DNA of 64,000 nt from Prostheceraeus crozeri (taxonomy: Eukaryota; Platyhelminthes; Polycladida; Euryleptidae), in assembly GCA_907163375.1 (NCBI GenBank), contig CAJQUW010015408.1:55462-119461 (forward strand). Reading direction: 5' to 3'. Below are positions 1 to 10,566 of this stretch, piece after piece. Below the pieces are notes generated by a model that saw only the letters and a program-made list of their open reading frames with translations, did not search any database and had not been told where the DNA came from. A program made the position numbers and the translations under genes. The first letter of the stretch is position 1, and each line of letters opens with the position of its first letter.

Positions 1-418
1 ATGGGGTTGGTACATGAATACTTTTTCTTTAAGTTTTAAAATTTCTGATACATACGCTAGGCATGCTGCAATTCTTAAGATACAACCCTCCGAGTCTCTT
101 TATTTCTGCGCTCCTTACGCGCTTGATTGCTCCTTGACTATCGAATCAAAAAATGACACTGCAGTTGTAGTTAACTTTTGAAGCTTAATACTGCTTTTTA
201 TTGAATAGCTATGACGTGATAGAAACACAGCCCCATGCCTCAAAAGCTGGCTGTAACCAATCGCTACATTCTCAACCGGTACTAGACAACAAAGCAGCTG
301 ATATTGCAACATTTAAATGTCTCATGTCGGTACGTTTTCGCTAAAAAAATGGTCAGGCTGTGAAAACTAAGTATTATACTCACGTAGATATTCTGCAGAT
401 GTTCCATAAGAGTGTGAT

Positions 419-1383
419 ATAATAATAATAATAATAATAATAATATGCGTGTATTTCGAATGGAATGGAAATCGTTTTTTACAATTGAGTATTCACAATA
501 TCATATGAAATCAATAAAAATACAAATTCGTCAGAGCAAGATAAAAGTAAATACATTCACAGGTAAGTCACATGCACAAGTCACACGAAAAGAAGGGGAA
601 AACGGATCACCGCTGGAATACTCTAGAATTATACAGACTGCAGATACGTAGAAAAAATGAGCCACTTCGTCGAGTTGTCTTTCGCTGTGGAATAATGAAC
701 CTTCCAGAAGAAGAGATTGGCGGGAGCAGATGGTGGAGAATATGGTCTGGATTCATTATTTGTCTCAAAAACTTTAGTGATATTGTAAGTCGACGATCAT
801 CCAAGCTAGTGAGACAGGCACATGCATCTGAAACACAGTCTTTTCCACAAAGAATTTTGTGAAATCTTTTTTGGATCTTTCCAAGCTTGACAGAGTTGCT
901 TTTTAAAATACCGATAAAGACTGGACTACAATATTCCAAGAGACTTCTCACTAAAGCGTAATAAACTTGCCGAAGATGTTTCCAACTTAAGCACGGTTTT
1001 AACATGCGAAGTGCATATAGTCGTCTTGAGGCTGACCTTGTAGTCTTCTCGACATGTGTTGTCCAGTCACCTTTATTGTTGAACCAGACACCAAGTATGC
1101 AGATAGCGTCACATTCCATGGCATTTGATATATCCAAAGATACTGCACAATTTTTCTTTTTGATGACAATATACTTGCATTTGGAAAAGTTCATCTGTAA
1201 GCACATCTCATTTGACCACTCCAATAGATGTTGATGCTCAGATTCTATATGGGAGTTGCCATCATTGAATAGCGGAAAGCAGAGTTCTGTCATCTGCATA
1301 CTTAACGAGTGTACTTTCATCCTGAATGTTTCGATAAGAGGCAGTAGTCAAAGCATACAGGTAGGGGCCTAGGATATCTAGGT
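419..1383 (-). mobile_element. 5'-truncated LINE (non-LTR retrotransposon) with microsatellite tail
   Basis: The minus strand encodes the end of a LINE reverse transcriptase. A YADD catalytic box is readable near 1,285-1,300, followed by the usual downstream part (LGVWFNNKGDW, then RSLLEYCSPVF and KIQKRFHKIL) down to a stop at 607. The YADD box and the 607-1,280 stretch lie in different frames, so the copy carries a frameshift near 1,270-1,285. About 160 bp of 3' UTR follows and ends in an (ATA)n tract at 419-444, which is the 3' tail on the minus strand. Similarity fades above about 1,383, which fits ordinary 5' truncation. The CR1/L2-like superfamily is likely from the downstream motifs, but the clade was not resolved. 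A second copy of the same 3' end lies near 56.3 kb. Confidence 0.8.
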
Positions 1384-2822
1384 TAATATCGCTTTCTGGC
1401 CTAGGATAATAAATACGAAAGTACTAGGACAACAAATCAAAATACTAAGCTTTAATTGCCATGATATAGGTAGACTTGTAGAATGTGCGAGGCCTGATAG
1501 GGGACCATCACATTCTTTAGTTAACCTATATATTGCCCATTATCACATTTATCGGTATATCACTATAATATCTACGTTTTGCATACTGAAGATCATTTAG
1601 CCCTAAATATCTGTGTTGATAGTGCAATAAACGACCTAAATGTCCCAGGTTAGATAGTAGAAGTAGTATTTGTATCACTATAAGCGCGATTCAGTACTAT
1701 TTAACCCAGAACATTCTGGTCGATTATTGTATTACTATTAACACAAATATTTTAGGTTTAATGATCTTCATTGCGCAAAACATAGACATGTATGTGAATA
1801 TTGTAGCAATATAACCACGGAATAAACTGCGGAATGTACGCGTACCTTAATGTACTATACCTATATCTTGGCAATTATTGTATACTTACTTAACCTCCAA
1901 GAAATGTAGAAAAGGTTTACAAGCATAGTAAATCATGTATGTGCAACTCTGAGTAAACAGGGCATATAACGTTTGAAAGTAGATATCAATGAGTCAATCA
2001 TAAAATAGTTTAGTATTTACAAGAAAGAAAAAAATTAATTGAATTAATTATTCCCCCATCAAAGTTTTTCAAATCATCTTTCAAAATAATATCATTAAAT
2101 TTCCTTTTGATAGATGCAGATGTGACTTTCATAAAATTCTACCTAGCCTAAAAAGGTGTTTTCAATAATGTTTCCACAAAATCCAAAGTAGGATTACATG
2201 TGTTCTTGTTTCATTTACCAATTGATGTCTTTGATACAAATAGCTTGCGAAATAAACGAATCTCATTTTTTTCTTATGGCGTGGTATTTACTTTGACCAA
2301 GGTTTCTGTTACATAACATTCCATCGATCTTCTGTAGTGATTGCTCTTCAGTTTTGCTCATATGAAGGGTGTGCATTCCATGTAATTATATGGACTGCAT
2401 TGCTATTCTATGAAGTTGAAATTGAAAATGTGTGAATGTAGACCTCTGCACATGCCTTTTGCCTAAAGCAAAAAATGTTCGTTTTGTTTTCAATTGATAT
2501 TGTTCTTTACTTGCTCCTCTGTTAATATAAAACACTCCTAGGAATTTGGTTTTTTTCGCCTAGTATCCTCGGCTAACAGCAGAAAGTCTCTGTGTTCACC
2601 CATAGTTTGTATCCAAGATTTGCTTGCTAATATCGATTCAACAAACTTTTAGGCTAATTTTTGGAACCAGTAGTCTTTATTCCTCTGCTAGCAGTAAAGT
2701 GGTGATCGAATTGCACCAAAAATTATTTGCAAAATACAACCACTATTGCACCTGTGTTCATGCATTCTATATTACTATACAAAAGTCACGATTGAACTAT
2801 TAAAAAAGTTGACATCCTCGGG
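1384..2822. other. AT-rich intergenic stretch, nothing recognised
   Basis: No reading frame, splice-bounded exon, RNA gene or clear repeat was supported here. Composition is AT-rich and homogeneous. Confidence 0.5.
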
Positions 2823-2932
2823 CGACCGCACAGAAACAGTGTTAGATAGTGGGTTGTTATTGGCAAGGTAATTTCAATGGGTAAATCTTACTATTAGATA
2901 TTTGTGAGCCTAACAGTGTTTCTGTGCGGTCG
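2823..2932. repeat. Short inverted repeat, possible small MITE
   Basis: Two 23-bp arms (2,823-2,845 and 2,910-2,932) are inverted copies with one mismatch; the arm begins CGACCGCACAGAAACA. The 64-bp spacer is AT-rich. This could be a very small non-autonomous DNA transposon or a structured RNA hairpin. No target duplication was convincing. Confidence 0.45.
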
Positions 2933-4437
2933 ATCCTGGATGAGAATTTGGAAGTGCCGACTATCTTCCAGGGTAGATATTTTCAGAAACGATTTCTTGT
3001 ATTGATGGCTTTAGTTGCAACCTAATTGGCAGTTGACATCACTTCTCCAATGATATGAAAAAAGTGACATCAAGACGTCAAACGGCATTTTTTGCATCGA
3101 TGAGAATCACTGCAGAATTGTTACCGTCCATACCAAAGAGGGCAGCCTAAATCAGATGTCTCAGTAGGTCTGCCTGCTCAGTTGAAGTGAACAAACGAAT
3201 CGATTAATTTAACTCCCAAAACTTAGCATTTCCAATCATTATCTCACTATTCCCGGTTAGTTCGTGATGGATGAACTTTTTCTCATTATTACAGTTATAT
3301 TTCTAAGATCTATAAAATCAGACAGACCATCATATCATACTTTTTGCAACACATGCATCGTCAAAAGTATCAGCATTCGTCCTGAATGGCCCAATTCCCA
3401 TTTGTATTAGTTACAGCTTCCAACTTCCATCCAAGAGTGATTCCAGAGAAGTTTCCTGTCCAGATACGAGCATGCGTCAATCTTTTATGTTCTATGTTTA
3501 CTTGATCATCTACATGCAAAACTGACAACCCCGGTATATTATTTAAAAAAACCGACAATACCATACAAGAATAACACTAATATTATACATCAATCTTCTA
3601 GAAAAAATGCAGAGATTGTTTTAGATTTAGTTTTTACTGTGAAAACATGGTAATAAAATATTTGTTTAAAAAATTTAGCCATGATATTAACTTTTCAGTG
3701 TGTATTCAAAAACAGCTTTTAAACAACAATTGTAAAATTCCTGAAAACTGCTTGATTAAATTTTCGAAATGTATTATTTGTTCACTCATTCGCAATGTAA
3801 TTTTTAAAAGTAGTATAATACTTTTATCCAACATTTCAGAAAAAACACTTGCGTCTTCAGACTTGAATGAATCGATGCTTGATTTTTCTCAGTTATTGAT
3901 ATTTTACGCACCGACATAGTGATGTAATTAAATAATACTTCTTATTTATATTTTTTAGGGAAAATGCCAAAGACATCAACACAATTAGGACGATATCCCA
4001 TGCAGTACGCGAAAGTAAAGCGAAGTAGATCAGCTCAGGATTGAAATGAAACACATACGATTGCTCGAAATTAAGATGTGCCAATGGCACTATGATATCA
4101 TAAGAAATTTTACGTCTCAGACATCAATAGGTAGTGTGGATAATGTATGCACAGTTTGCCAGGCTGATGTGGTGCTGATGTCTAGGCAAACATAAAGTTG
4201 ACGACTTTCCACAGCCACCAGAATGAATTAACCAGTTATTGCATCAATCCAGTGCAGAGGCCGAGCAGTTTTTTTAAATTTCATAGACGGAAAAATAATA
4301 CCAATCACATGGCTTCATCCCCCAAGGCAATGCAGCATTAACCGTTAAATCAAACTACTAATATCAGTAATCCATAGTCAGCATTATATTTTGAAGTGGG
4401 GACTTAGGACACACATGCCTACAATGATAATTTCATG
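2933..4437. other. Intergenic stretch with one weak coding-like patch
   Basis: Mostly AT-rich and featureless. A minus-strand patch at 3,370-3,490 ends in a stop at 3,370 and has a protein-like composition (ARIWTGNFSGITLGWKLEA). It could be a terminal exon of an unseen host gene. No convincing splice acceptor was found, so it is not called as a gene. Confidence 0.3.
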
Positions 4438-4525
4438 GACTGAAAGCGCGTCTTAATGGATTTGAACCGCCGTCCTATAGCATTCTAGGCCAATACTCTA
4501 CCAACTGACTACCAATCGACGAGCA
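4438..4525 (-). repeat. tRNA-derived SINE head
   Basis: On the minus strand a pol III box A (TAGTCAGTTGGTAGAGT, 4,511-4,495) is followed by a box B (GGTTCAAATCC, 4,468-4,458) at tRNA-like spacing. Acceptor stem pairing is not evident and there is no long variable arm, so this is a tRNA-derived SINE head or tRNA pseudogene, not a working tRNA. Confidence 0.6.
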
Positions 4526-6560
4526 GCAATTCGGAAGTACAACCGTGCTTTTCAGATGACGTCCTTCGGATGCACAGAAATAAGATCTCCAGGCCTGAAC
4601 CCAAATTTTCGCCCTCAAGGTCAAGTTTGCCAATTAATTGGAACTGTTTTGTGGACGCGGATAATTCTTACAGATGTTGTCGCTCTCATTTCATCCTATC
4701 TTAACTGTTACCCAATTAAAACCGGTCGATTATGTCTATGTTGTTATAAGTACAATAATCAGTTTCTCATCATCCAAAACTATCTTCCTGCATCATCTTT
4801 TGAGCAACAGTGATAGTCAAAATATCAATTCAAGTGTCATCACAATGACTTTGTTTGATATCTTCCCGTTGTTTATCATGGCGTGGATTAACCCTTATTA
4901 TTAATTCATATATTCGATGCGTCATAGATTGTTTGTAGCTATAGACCATACCAAATGGGCCATAGCGCTTCACCGACTTGACTTAAATGTCAGCTTCGGC
5001 CTGCGGCCTCGTCTGACATTTGTCATATCGCCTCATTGCTGTACGGTACGCTTGCTTAATATCACTACTGTATCTGGAACGGTTGATGTCATGCAATGTG
5101 GGCCTCGATGTTGCTCTTCTTACTCTCCCTATTCTCATTTTCCGGGCGGAAAATGAATGTAGAACAGAATTTCCGAGAGAATTTTTGGAAGTTGTCTCTC
5201 AGTTCTGTGCTATTCAATCCCTCTCCCTTTATTTTGAACTGAGATTCTTTATAAGATTCAAACTATGGATGCAATACTGACATGTCGAAGCTTGTTGCTT
5301 CGAGGAGACTTTATTAAGCTTGCACTTACATGTCTACTAAGAGTTAGACTGTGGCATTTGCTTGTCTCTCTTTTTCCGAGGGGGAAATTAAATAATAGCC
5401 GTTTTCTGACAGACCATTTCTGGCCAGCAATTTAAATTGAGGAAAGGGGAGAGAATATCATTAGATCAGCATATTTTCATGAATGTTATGAGGTCCGGCA
5501 TGTTCATGCTTTCCAATTTTTTGGAAATAGACACTTTTGACCTCGATCTACGACCTCGTCTAGCATTTGTCATATCGCCTCATCACTATGGTGCATTTGG
5601 TTTGCATCAACCGTTTCAGTTAGTTGTATCAATTTTGAATTACGTCCTGAGATTATGTATGACAGAAAAAGTAGATAATGCCATAGATGAAAGTACCGTA
5701 CTAAATAGTGATTGCAGTCGTATTGACGGCGAGTATAGGCTATCCCGAGTTGTGCTAGAGGCCCCGGGTTCTACAGTATTTCATTTTGACCGTCCTCATC
5801 CGGAAATTCTTTTTGAGATCCAGGTTGTAATAGAAGCAAGCATATGTAACGTATTACAGTTGAAACCATCGAATATTAAATCATTATTTCAAAATAACCA
5901 GCTCCTTGAATTTATATTATGCACAAACACTGCAAAACTATTTCATCAGCTACTGTTGAGCACAGATATTAATTACTGAGCTTTTTCAAATTGATAATAC
6001 ACAATGAGTTTCAACTTTCTGTGCTCCACATGTCTGCTCATATCTCCAAGGTTATCAAACACGAAAGCACTATACTGACATGTTAGTTGAAGTAAGGCAT
6101 ACGTCAAACATTCGATGAGAATAATATGTACGAGTATCATCTTGAACTTTGACAATGCGCTTGAATGAATTCATGATCATGGACTTTGCTTGTGAAATGG
6201 TGATAACCACGATTTGTTCTTAAAAATATTTGTCATCGTTACGGGCAAAACCTTAACTTCGATTTTAGTTTTAGTGTGGATACATTATTGATGGTACCAG
6301 TAACAATCGAATAACGACATGGAATAGAAGTCGGTACAATAATCCAACATGTCTTTTCAATACTGGTCTAACACTAAAATCCACGATTTGCAACCACAAT
6401 ACTTACTTGAGATTCTGGATTTACTGAAACCACCGAAGATGCGCGCTTGAATAACGGGAATTTCGATCGTATCTGAAGAGAAGCGAGTTATGATATCAAT
6501 TAATACTATATATTATAGTATTAATACTATCAATTACATTTTAAGACAAATAATGTCGCA
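4526..6560. other. Intergenic stretch with a short direct repeat
   Basis: A segment of about 30 bp reading CCTCGTCTgaCATTTGTCAT (5,006-5,036) recurs in the same orientation, slightly diverged, at 5,554-5,583. The 180-codon open frame at 5,437-5,979 contains one of these repeat copies, has no recognisable domain and is probably not a gene. Nothing else was recognised. Confidence 0.4.
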
Positions 6561-6760
6561 ACTGATGAATTTATCAAATCTCAACAGATGTGACCACCAC
6601 AAGACATGTTTCGGCCTATTGGGCCTCATCAGTCGTGCGTAGATTTGAACCAGTGACGTTGGAGCTATGGAGAATGTGCAATCATACCCTTTAACCACAA
6701 GGCCAACGGACCATCTGCTGAGGGGTCAAAGAGCCAGGAAGGCACTGCTCTACAGCAAGC
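6561..6760 (-). mobile_element. tRNA-headed SINE copy carrying a hammerhead ribozyme
   Basis: Minus strand. Box A (TGGCCTTGTGGTTAAAGG, 6,705-6,688) and box B (GGTTCAAATCT, 6,651-6,641) are followed at once by a hammerhead motif at 6,640-6,594 and a tail (CTGTTGAGATTTGATAAA). A leader (CCTTCCTGGCTC) lies upstream of box A and is shared with the plus-strand copy at 6,941. Retroelements that pair a pol III type promoter with a hammerhead are known, for example the schistosome SM-alpha family, and hammerheads are also known in Penelope-like elements and retrozymes. Which class this belongs to is not settled. Confidence 0.7.
6594..6640 (-). ncRNA. Hammerhead ribozyme motif (complete core)
   Basis: On the minus strand the order is: stem I strand (CACGA), core CTGATGA (6,632-6,626), stem II hairpin (GGCCCAATAGGCC), core GAAA (6,612-6,609), a very short palindromic stem III (ACATGT), then UC cleavage context and the stem I partner (TTGTG). 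All invariant core nucleotides are present. The tiny palindromic stem III matches hammerheads of Penelope-like elements and retrozymes, which are thought to work better as dimers. Cleavage activity is inferred from the motif. Confidence 0.75.
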
Positions 6761-6864
6761 ACGTGGAGGGCGGATTGCATTTTGCAATCACTTAATACCG
6801 CATCCGAGATTAAGGCGCTTCGCGCCGTCGCTACGCTGCTCATCCCATGTCACGACAAGTAACC
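6761..6864. repeat. SINE-associated GC-richer tail segment
   Basis: GC-richer DNA between two ribozyme-bearing SINE pieces, including GCGCTTCGCGCC. On the minus strand it lies between the partial hammerhead copy at 6,865-6,935 and the full copy, so it may be part of the same transposed unit. No function is assigned. Confidence 0.35.
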
Positions 6865-6940
6865 TGGCAATTGATAACTTTATCAAATCTCAACAGCTAT
6901 AACCACCACGAGACATGTTTCGGCCCATTGGGGTGCCTTC
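6865..6940 (-). repeat. Partial hammerhead-SINE copy (3' half)
   Basis: On the minus strand this holds half of stem II, GAAA, the ACATGT stem III and the TCGTGG strand of stem I, followed by the same TTGAGATTTGATAAA tail as the full copy. The CTGATGA half is absent. Sequence changes inside the stem II loop near 6,935 into the leader of the plus-strand copy. Confidence 0.6.
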
Positions 6941-7130
6941 TTGGCTCATTCAGGGTATCAACAGATGGTACGGTGGCCTTGTGGTTAAAGGGTATGCTTG
7001 CACGTCCTCTATCTACAACATCGCTGGTTCAAACCTACCCACGACTGATGAGGCCCAATATCTCATCATGTCTCATCACGAGACCATCCCAACATGTCTC
7101 GTGATGGTTGCATCTGCTGAGATTTCATAA
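6941..7130 (+). mobile_element. tRNA-headed SINE copy with degenerate hammerhead
   Basis: Plus-strand copy of the same family. Leader at 6,941, box A at 6,974-6,991, box B (GGTTCAAACCT) at 7,026-7,036, core CTGATGA at 7,045-7,051, and the 3' half (ACATGTCTCGTGATGG) at about 7,092-7,107. The second half of stem II and the GAAA core are replaced by about 35 bp, so this copy should not cleave. The stem I strands (CCCACGA and TCGTG) still pair. Confidence 0.65.
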
Positions 7131-7785
7131 ATCAATTACATTGTTTATAGTATTTACTATTTACACTACAGAAAAACATGTAATGTAATTGTATATTTGA
7201 TATCAAGATTCGACTATTTTTCATAGCTAAGCGAATCAAATTTGCTAATTAAATATTTTTTATAATCATTATTACATGCAATCATTGATCAAAGCATTAT
7301 TCATTTACAATTCATTACTAAAAGTTTTAGAAATAATCAACACAATTCTTTAACAATTTCTATACTATAGCCTGTTTATCGTATGATCAAATTATGATAT
7401 GTAATACTAAGACTTGACAGAACCTGATGAATAGTATGATATTGCAAATTTGTTAATGAATTTGGATACATTTTTGTGATTACCTCAGTTTTAGAAACCA
7501 TAAAAGTAACACGCGCAACTGAACGTTTGAACCATTAATGTGCACTATTGTAGCGTTTGATGGTGCATGCTCGCATAACTCCTGCCGTTATTTCGGAAAT
7601 GAAATTGTTTCAATTTCATGGTACAATCTTGCGCTCGTAGAATGATATGCATTGATGTTGTATTAAAAAATCCTTTCATCACAATTTCAACTTTTTCAAG
7701 TGTTTTTCAGTAGCACAACTTATGAATAGCTGTGAAAATATTTTGTCATCGAATCATGACTTTTCAGCACAGGAAAGAAGTATTT
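7131..7785. other. AT-rich intergenic stretch, nothing recognised
   Basis: No coding region, RNA gene or repeat could be supported. Confidence 0.5.
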
Positions 7786-7885
7786 TGTCAAAGGTGGACA
7801 AAACCTCATTTCTAAGATCCATATCTGCATCCGCATCCGCAAAGTCCGGAATCTGTAATCCGCATCCGCACCGAATCCGCCATAC
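7786..7885 (+). repeat. Dispersed repeat with (GCATCC) hexamer periodicity
   Basis: Begins AAAGGTGGACAA and continues into TCTGCATCCGCATCCGC and a second ATCCGCATCCGC block. A reverse-oriented relative lies at 31,300-31,395. The period of six gives the same two-residue pattern on translation, so short open frames here are not genes. It may be an end of a non-autonomous DNA transposon. Confidence 0.5.
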
Positions 7886-8258
7886 TAAAAGTCTTCGAAG
7901 TTATTCTGTAACTCGTTCAGATTAACTTAAAAAGAAATATTTTGTTTTTGTGGATTTTGCATCTATAGGCCTATCCTTTAGGCTGTAGCGGTCAATAAAC
8001 TGACAGATAATTTTGCCTAGGTTCAGCCAATGCAAATCTGCGAATAGTAAGCTTGGAATAGCTGTTATATATAGGGCCCACTGGCAATGAGCCTAACCCA
8101 CTATCTTTGTAGACCGGTTTTCAGCGGATGATTTGTTTTTATCTGTCCATAAACGAGCCTATTTAAGCAATTTGAGTCATTAATAGTCACGCAAAGACCA
8201 GGACATATCTGTTAAAATCGAACTTTTATATGTTAACAAACTTGCTGTACACGCAGTA
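7886..8258. other. Left flank of the Polinton insertion
   Basis: No gene seen. Positions 8,083-8,113, read on the minus strand, share AGATAGTGGGTT and a following ATTGSCA with the inverted-repeat element at 2,843-2,870, a weak sign of a common small repeat family. Confidence 0.35.
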
Positions 8259-8264
8259 TACACT
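8259..8264. repeat. Target site duplication, left (TACACT)
   Basis: TACACT directly abuts the left inverted repeat and is repeated exactly at 30,316-30,321 after the right one. Six base pairs is the known Polinton target duplication length, so this fixes both element borders. Confidence 0.95.
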
Positions 8265-9104
8265 AGTAGTAATAAAACGGCGAACACTCGACCGGCGCCC
8301 CCCCCTCTGGAACGGCAGAGTGTCGTGGTCGGCCGCCGTGGTGCTTCGAGTCTGAGTCCCCCCCTCTGGAACGACAGAGGTTGTGGTCTGTCGTGGTGTG
8401 CCGGCCAGGTTGGTCCACGTTCACAAAATGTTCGCTGACTCCCCCCCCCTCTGGAACGACAGAGTGTCGTGGTGGTCTTGGGCGACCGCCAGGATTAGTC
8501 TTCAGGCTATAGTGTGTGATGTTTTTCGTGCAATCTGCTGAATGTTGGGTTGTAAAATGGGTTGTTTCGAGTGGAAGGAGTGCTCGGATGTGAAAACGGA
8601 GGCCAGATTTGGATTCAGCGTGAAATTCTGCATCGGTATGGTGAGTTTGAACGCAATCGGAGAGAAAAATTTTCGCTGACGTCCCCCCCCCTCTGGACAG
8701 CTAGCTTCGATCTTGGCTTCTAGTGGACGGATTTTGTCGTGCCATAGCTCGTTTGAAAGCTAAGAGTGAGACAAATTCACTGAAAGAATCGGCTTGTTCA
8801 TATCTGTCTTCGTTTAGATGTGAGACGCCATTTAAGATTTTGGGACATTGGCGAAAAACGACAGTTAGAATTTGGGACGTTTTGGGCTGTAGCTTCAAAA
8901 CGAAGCATCGGATTGGAAAACGGATTTCAGATTTGGAATCAGCGTGAAATTCTCTATCTGTATGGTGATTTTCAAGTCAATCGGAGAGAAAAAATTTTCA
9001 ACATTTTTCGAAAAAACGACAGAGTTAAAATTTGGGACGTTTTGGTCTGTAGCGCCCAAACGAAGCATCGGATGGGAAAACGGAGGCCAGATTCGGATTC
9101 AGCG
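8265..9104 (+). repeat. Polinton left terminal inverted repeat
   Basis: Inverted counterpart of 29,450-30,315. The outer part is GC-rich with C-tracts and small hairpins. The inner part holds repeated blocks around GAAGCATCGGAT and AATCGGAGAGAAAAATTTT. Short open frames within it repeat in both ends and are not considered genes. Polinton ends are thought to be the origins for protein-primed replication and the integrase substrates. Confidence 0.93.
8297..8464 (+). repeat. Three C-tract plus hairpin motifs in the left TIR
   Basis: A run of seven to nine C followed by CTCTGGAACGRCAGAG occurs at 8,305-8,320, 8,364-8,379 and 8,449-8,464 (hairpin coordinates). The stem is CTCTG/CAGAG with a GAACGR loop. 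Mirror copies in the right TIR lie at 30,259-30,274, 30,201-30,216 and 30,117-30,132. The opposite strand has G-runs. Confidence 0.8.
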
Positions 9105-9430
9105 TGAAATTCTGCATCGGTATGGTGAATTTGAACGCAATCGGAGAGAAAAATTTTCGCTGACGTCCCCCCCCTCTGGACAGCTAGCTTCGATCTTGGC
9201 TTCTAGTGGACGGATTTTGTCGTGCAATAGCTCGTTTGAAAGGTAAGAGTGAGACAAATTCAGTGAAAGAAACGGCTTGTTCATATCTGTCTTCGTTTAG
9301 ATGTGAGACGCCATTTAAGATTTTGGGACATTGGCGAAAAACGACAGAGTTAGAATTTTGGACGTTTTGGGCTGTAGCTTCAAAACGAAGCATCGGATTG
9401 GAAAACGGATTTCAGATTTGGAATCAGCTT
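9084..9430 (+). repeat. Second copy of an inner TIR block, left end only
   Basis: The block at 8,600-8,945 recurs 484 bp further on at 9,084-9,430, including its C-tract. Most of this second copy lies inside the inverted repeat border and has no matching second copy on the right side, so the two ends are not fully symmetric. Confidence 0.75.
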
Positions 9431-9441
9431 GATGTTATTGT

Positions 9442-9489
9442 CCAATGAGGATCATCATCCAATGAGAATCAAGCATTTCTATATAAATA
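9442..9489 (+). promoter_or_regulatory. Promoter: two CCAATGAG boxes and a TATA box
   Basis: CCAATGAG at 9,442-9,449 and 9,459-9,466, then TATATAAATA at 9,480-9,489. The gene start at 9,580 lies about 90 bp downstream. The same layout occurs at the polymerase gene and in the second element. Confidence 0.75.
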
Positions 9490-9579
9490 GCGAGCCTTCC
9501 ACAGTGAGAATCATTCCATCGTTGAATCACACGAGTGACGGACGCACATTTTCTCTCTCTATTCTATTATCCAACTAAA

Positions 9580-10354
9580 ATGGTAAGTCGCTACTTTCCT
9601 CCCTCTCCTCCCTTGAACGTAAACTTAATACAATCTTTTTCATTTTCAGGCATCTACTCCATCTGCTGCACTAGTAGGACAAAATGGCGGTCAAACGTTA
9701 CAAGGTTCGCTACGGTCAGATCATCTACAACTGAGGCCAGTGGAAGAAACAACCAAGGTACATAATCCTACACCGCTACAGCGTAAATTTAAACAAGTCT
9801 TGCGTTATGATGATCATAGCGTAGTACTCCAAACGGGAATGCTCCCTTCCACGGATGTCAAGATAATGCGCAATCAGTATGGGGACTACATACTGATCCC
9901 CGTTAGTCCGTACATTCGCCACCAACTTGATATTATTGAGGAGTACGTGACATTAAATATGGACATTCCTACTCCTCTTGCTCAAGAGTGGAAGGCGAGA
10001 GATGACAAGGATACTCCCTATAGAAAGATTTGGGATGGTAATCACATTTGCCTACCGGTATCACATTGGTGTACTTACTATAAGAAGGATGGAGATCATT
10101 CAATACCCATCAGATGTGATGAGCTCGGAGAAGGTACTTGGGATATCCTTTTCAAAGTGAATGGGCTATATTATGGTCGACACAAGGATAATAAAATAGT
10201 CTCTCTCTCCATGCATATGGAATCCATCCTATATATTCCAAAACCACCCAACGTGGATGACATAATTGATCAAATCCTTAACAGCAGTGGTACGAAGCGC
10301 AAGTCGGAGAAGAATGCTGCATCAAAACGCAAATCAAAGAAGGAGAATTACTAG
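9580..10354 (+). CDS. Polinton left-end protein, unknown function
   Basis: The main open part (9,740-10,354) encodes about 204 residues with no domain I recognise. The C-terminus is strongly basic (lysine/arginine/serine-rich) and could bind nucleic acid or act as a nuclear signal. An ATG at 9,580 is immediately followed by GTAAGT, and a pyrimidine tract with CAG lies at about 9,649. The reading frame is open from there into the main part, so a one-codon first exon with a 67-bp intron is likely. It is the first gene after the left TIR and has its own TATA promoter, which suggests early expression. Function is not assigned. Confidence 0.7.
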
Positions 10355-10388
10355 TCCTTTCCTAACTCTACCCTATGACAATTCGCTT

Positions 10389-10514
10389 ATGTGCTTTGAG
10401 TGTCGTAGACGTGGTCTTATTAGATACATTTTACTTCTTCGTTGCCATCATATCATTTGTGTATTTTGTCGTGAAAAGCATCGATGTAATTCTTCATTTT
10501 GTAATATGTTATAG
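10389..10514 (+). CDS. Very small RING-like zinc protein
   Basis: A 41-residue frame starting at an ATG just after the previous gene. Cysteines and histidines are spaced CxxC, then a hydrophobic linker, then RCHHIICVFC and KHRC, resembling a minimal RING or treble-clef zinc knuckle. Such small zinc proteins are common in large DNA viruses as ubiquitin ligase parts or host modulators. That role is only inferred from the cysteine pattern. The size is small for a full RING domain (about 45-60 residues), so it may be a single zinc knuckle. Confidence 0.5.
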   Translation: MCFECRRRGLIRYILLLRCHHIICVFCREKHRCNSSFCNML

Positions 10515-10566
10515 AACGCTTCCTTAGATGTGTAAATTTCCGTTTTAGGCTTCTATCATCATTTTT

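Noticed and set aside
4438-4525. Functional tRNA gene on the minus strand
   Set aside because: Boxes A and B are present but the acceptor stem does not pair and the arm lengths are off, so a SINE head or pseudogene is more likely.
5437-5979. 180-codon open frame on the plus strand
   Set aside because: It runs through a short direct repeat, has no domain or promoter and no splice signals; probably a chance frame.
8701-9448. Many overlapping open frames on both strands inside the left inverted repeat
   Set aside because: The same peptides recur in each repeat block and in the right inverted repeat; they follow the repeat structure, not coding constraint.
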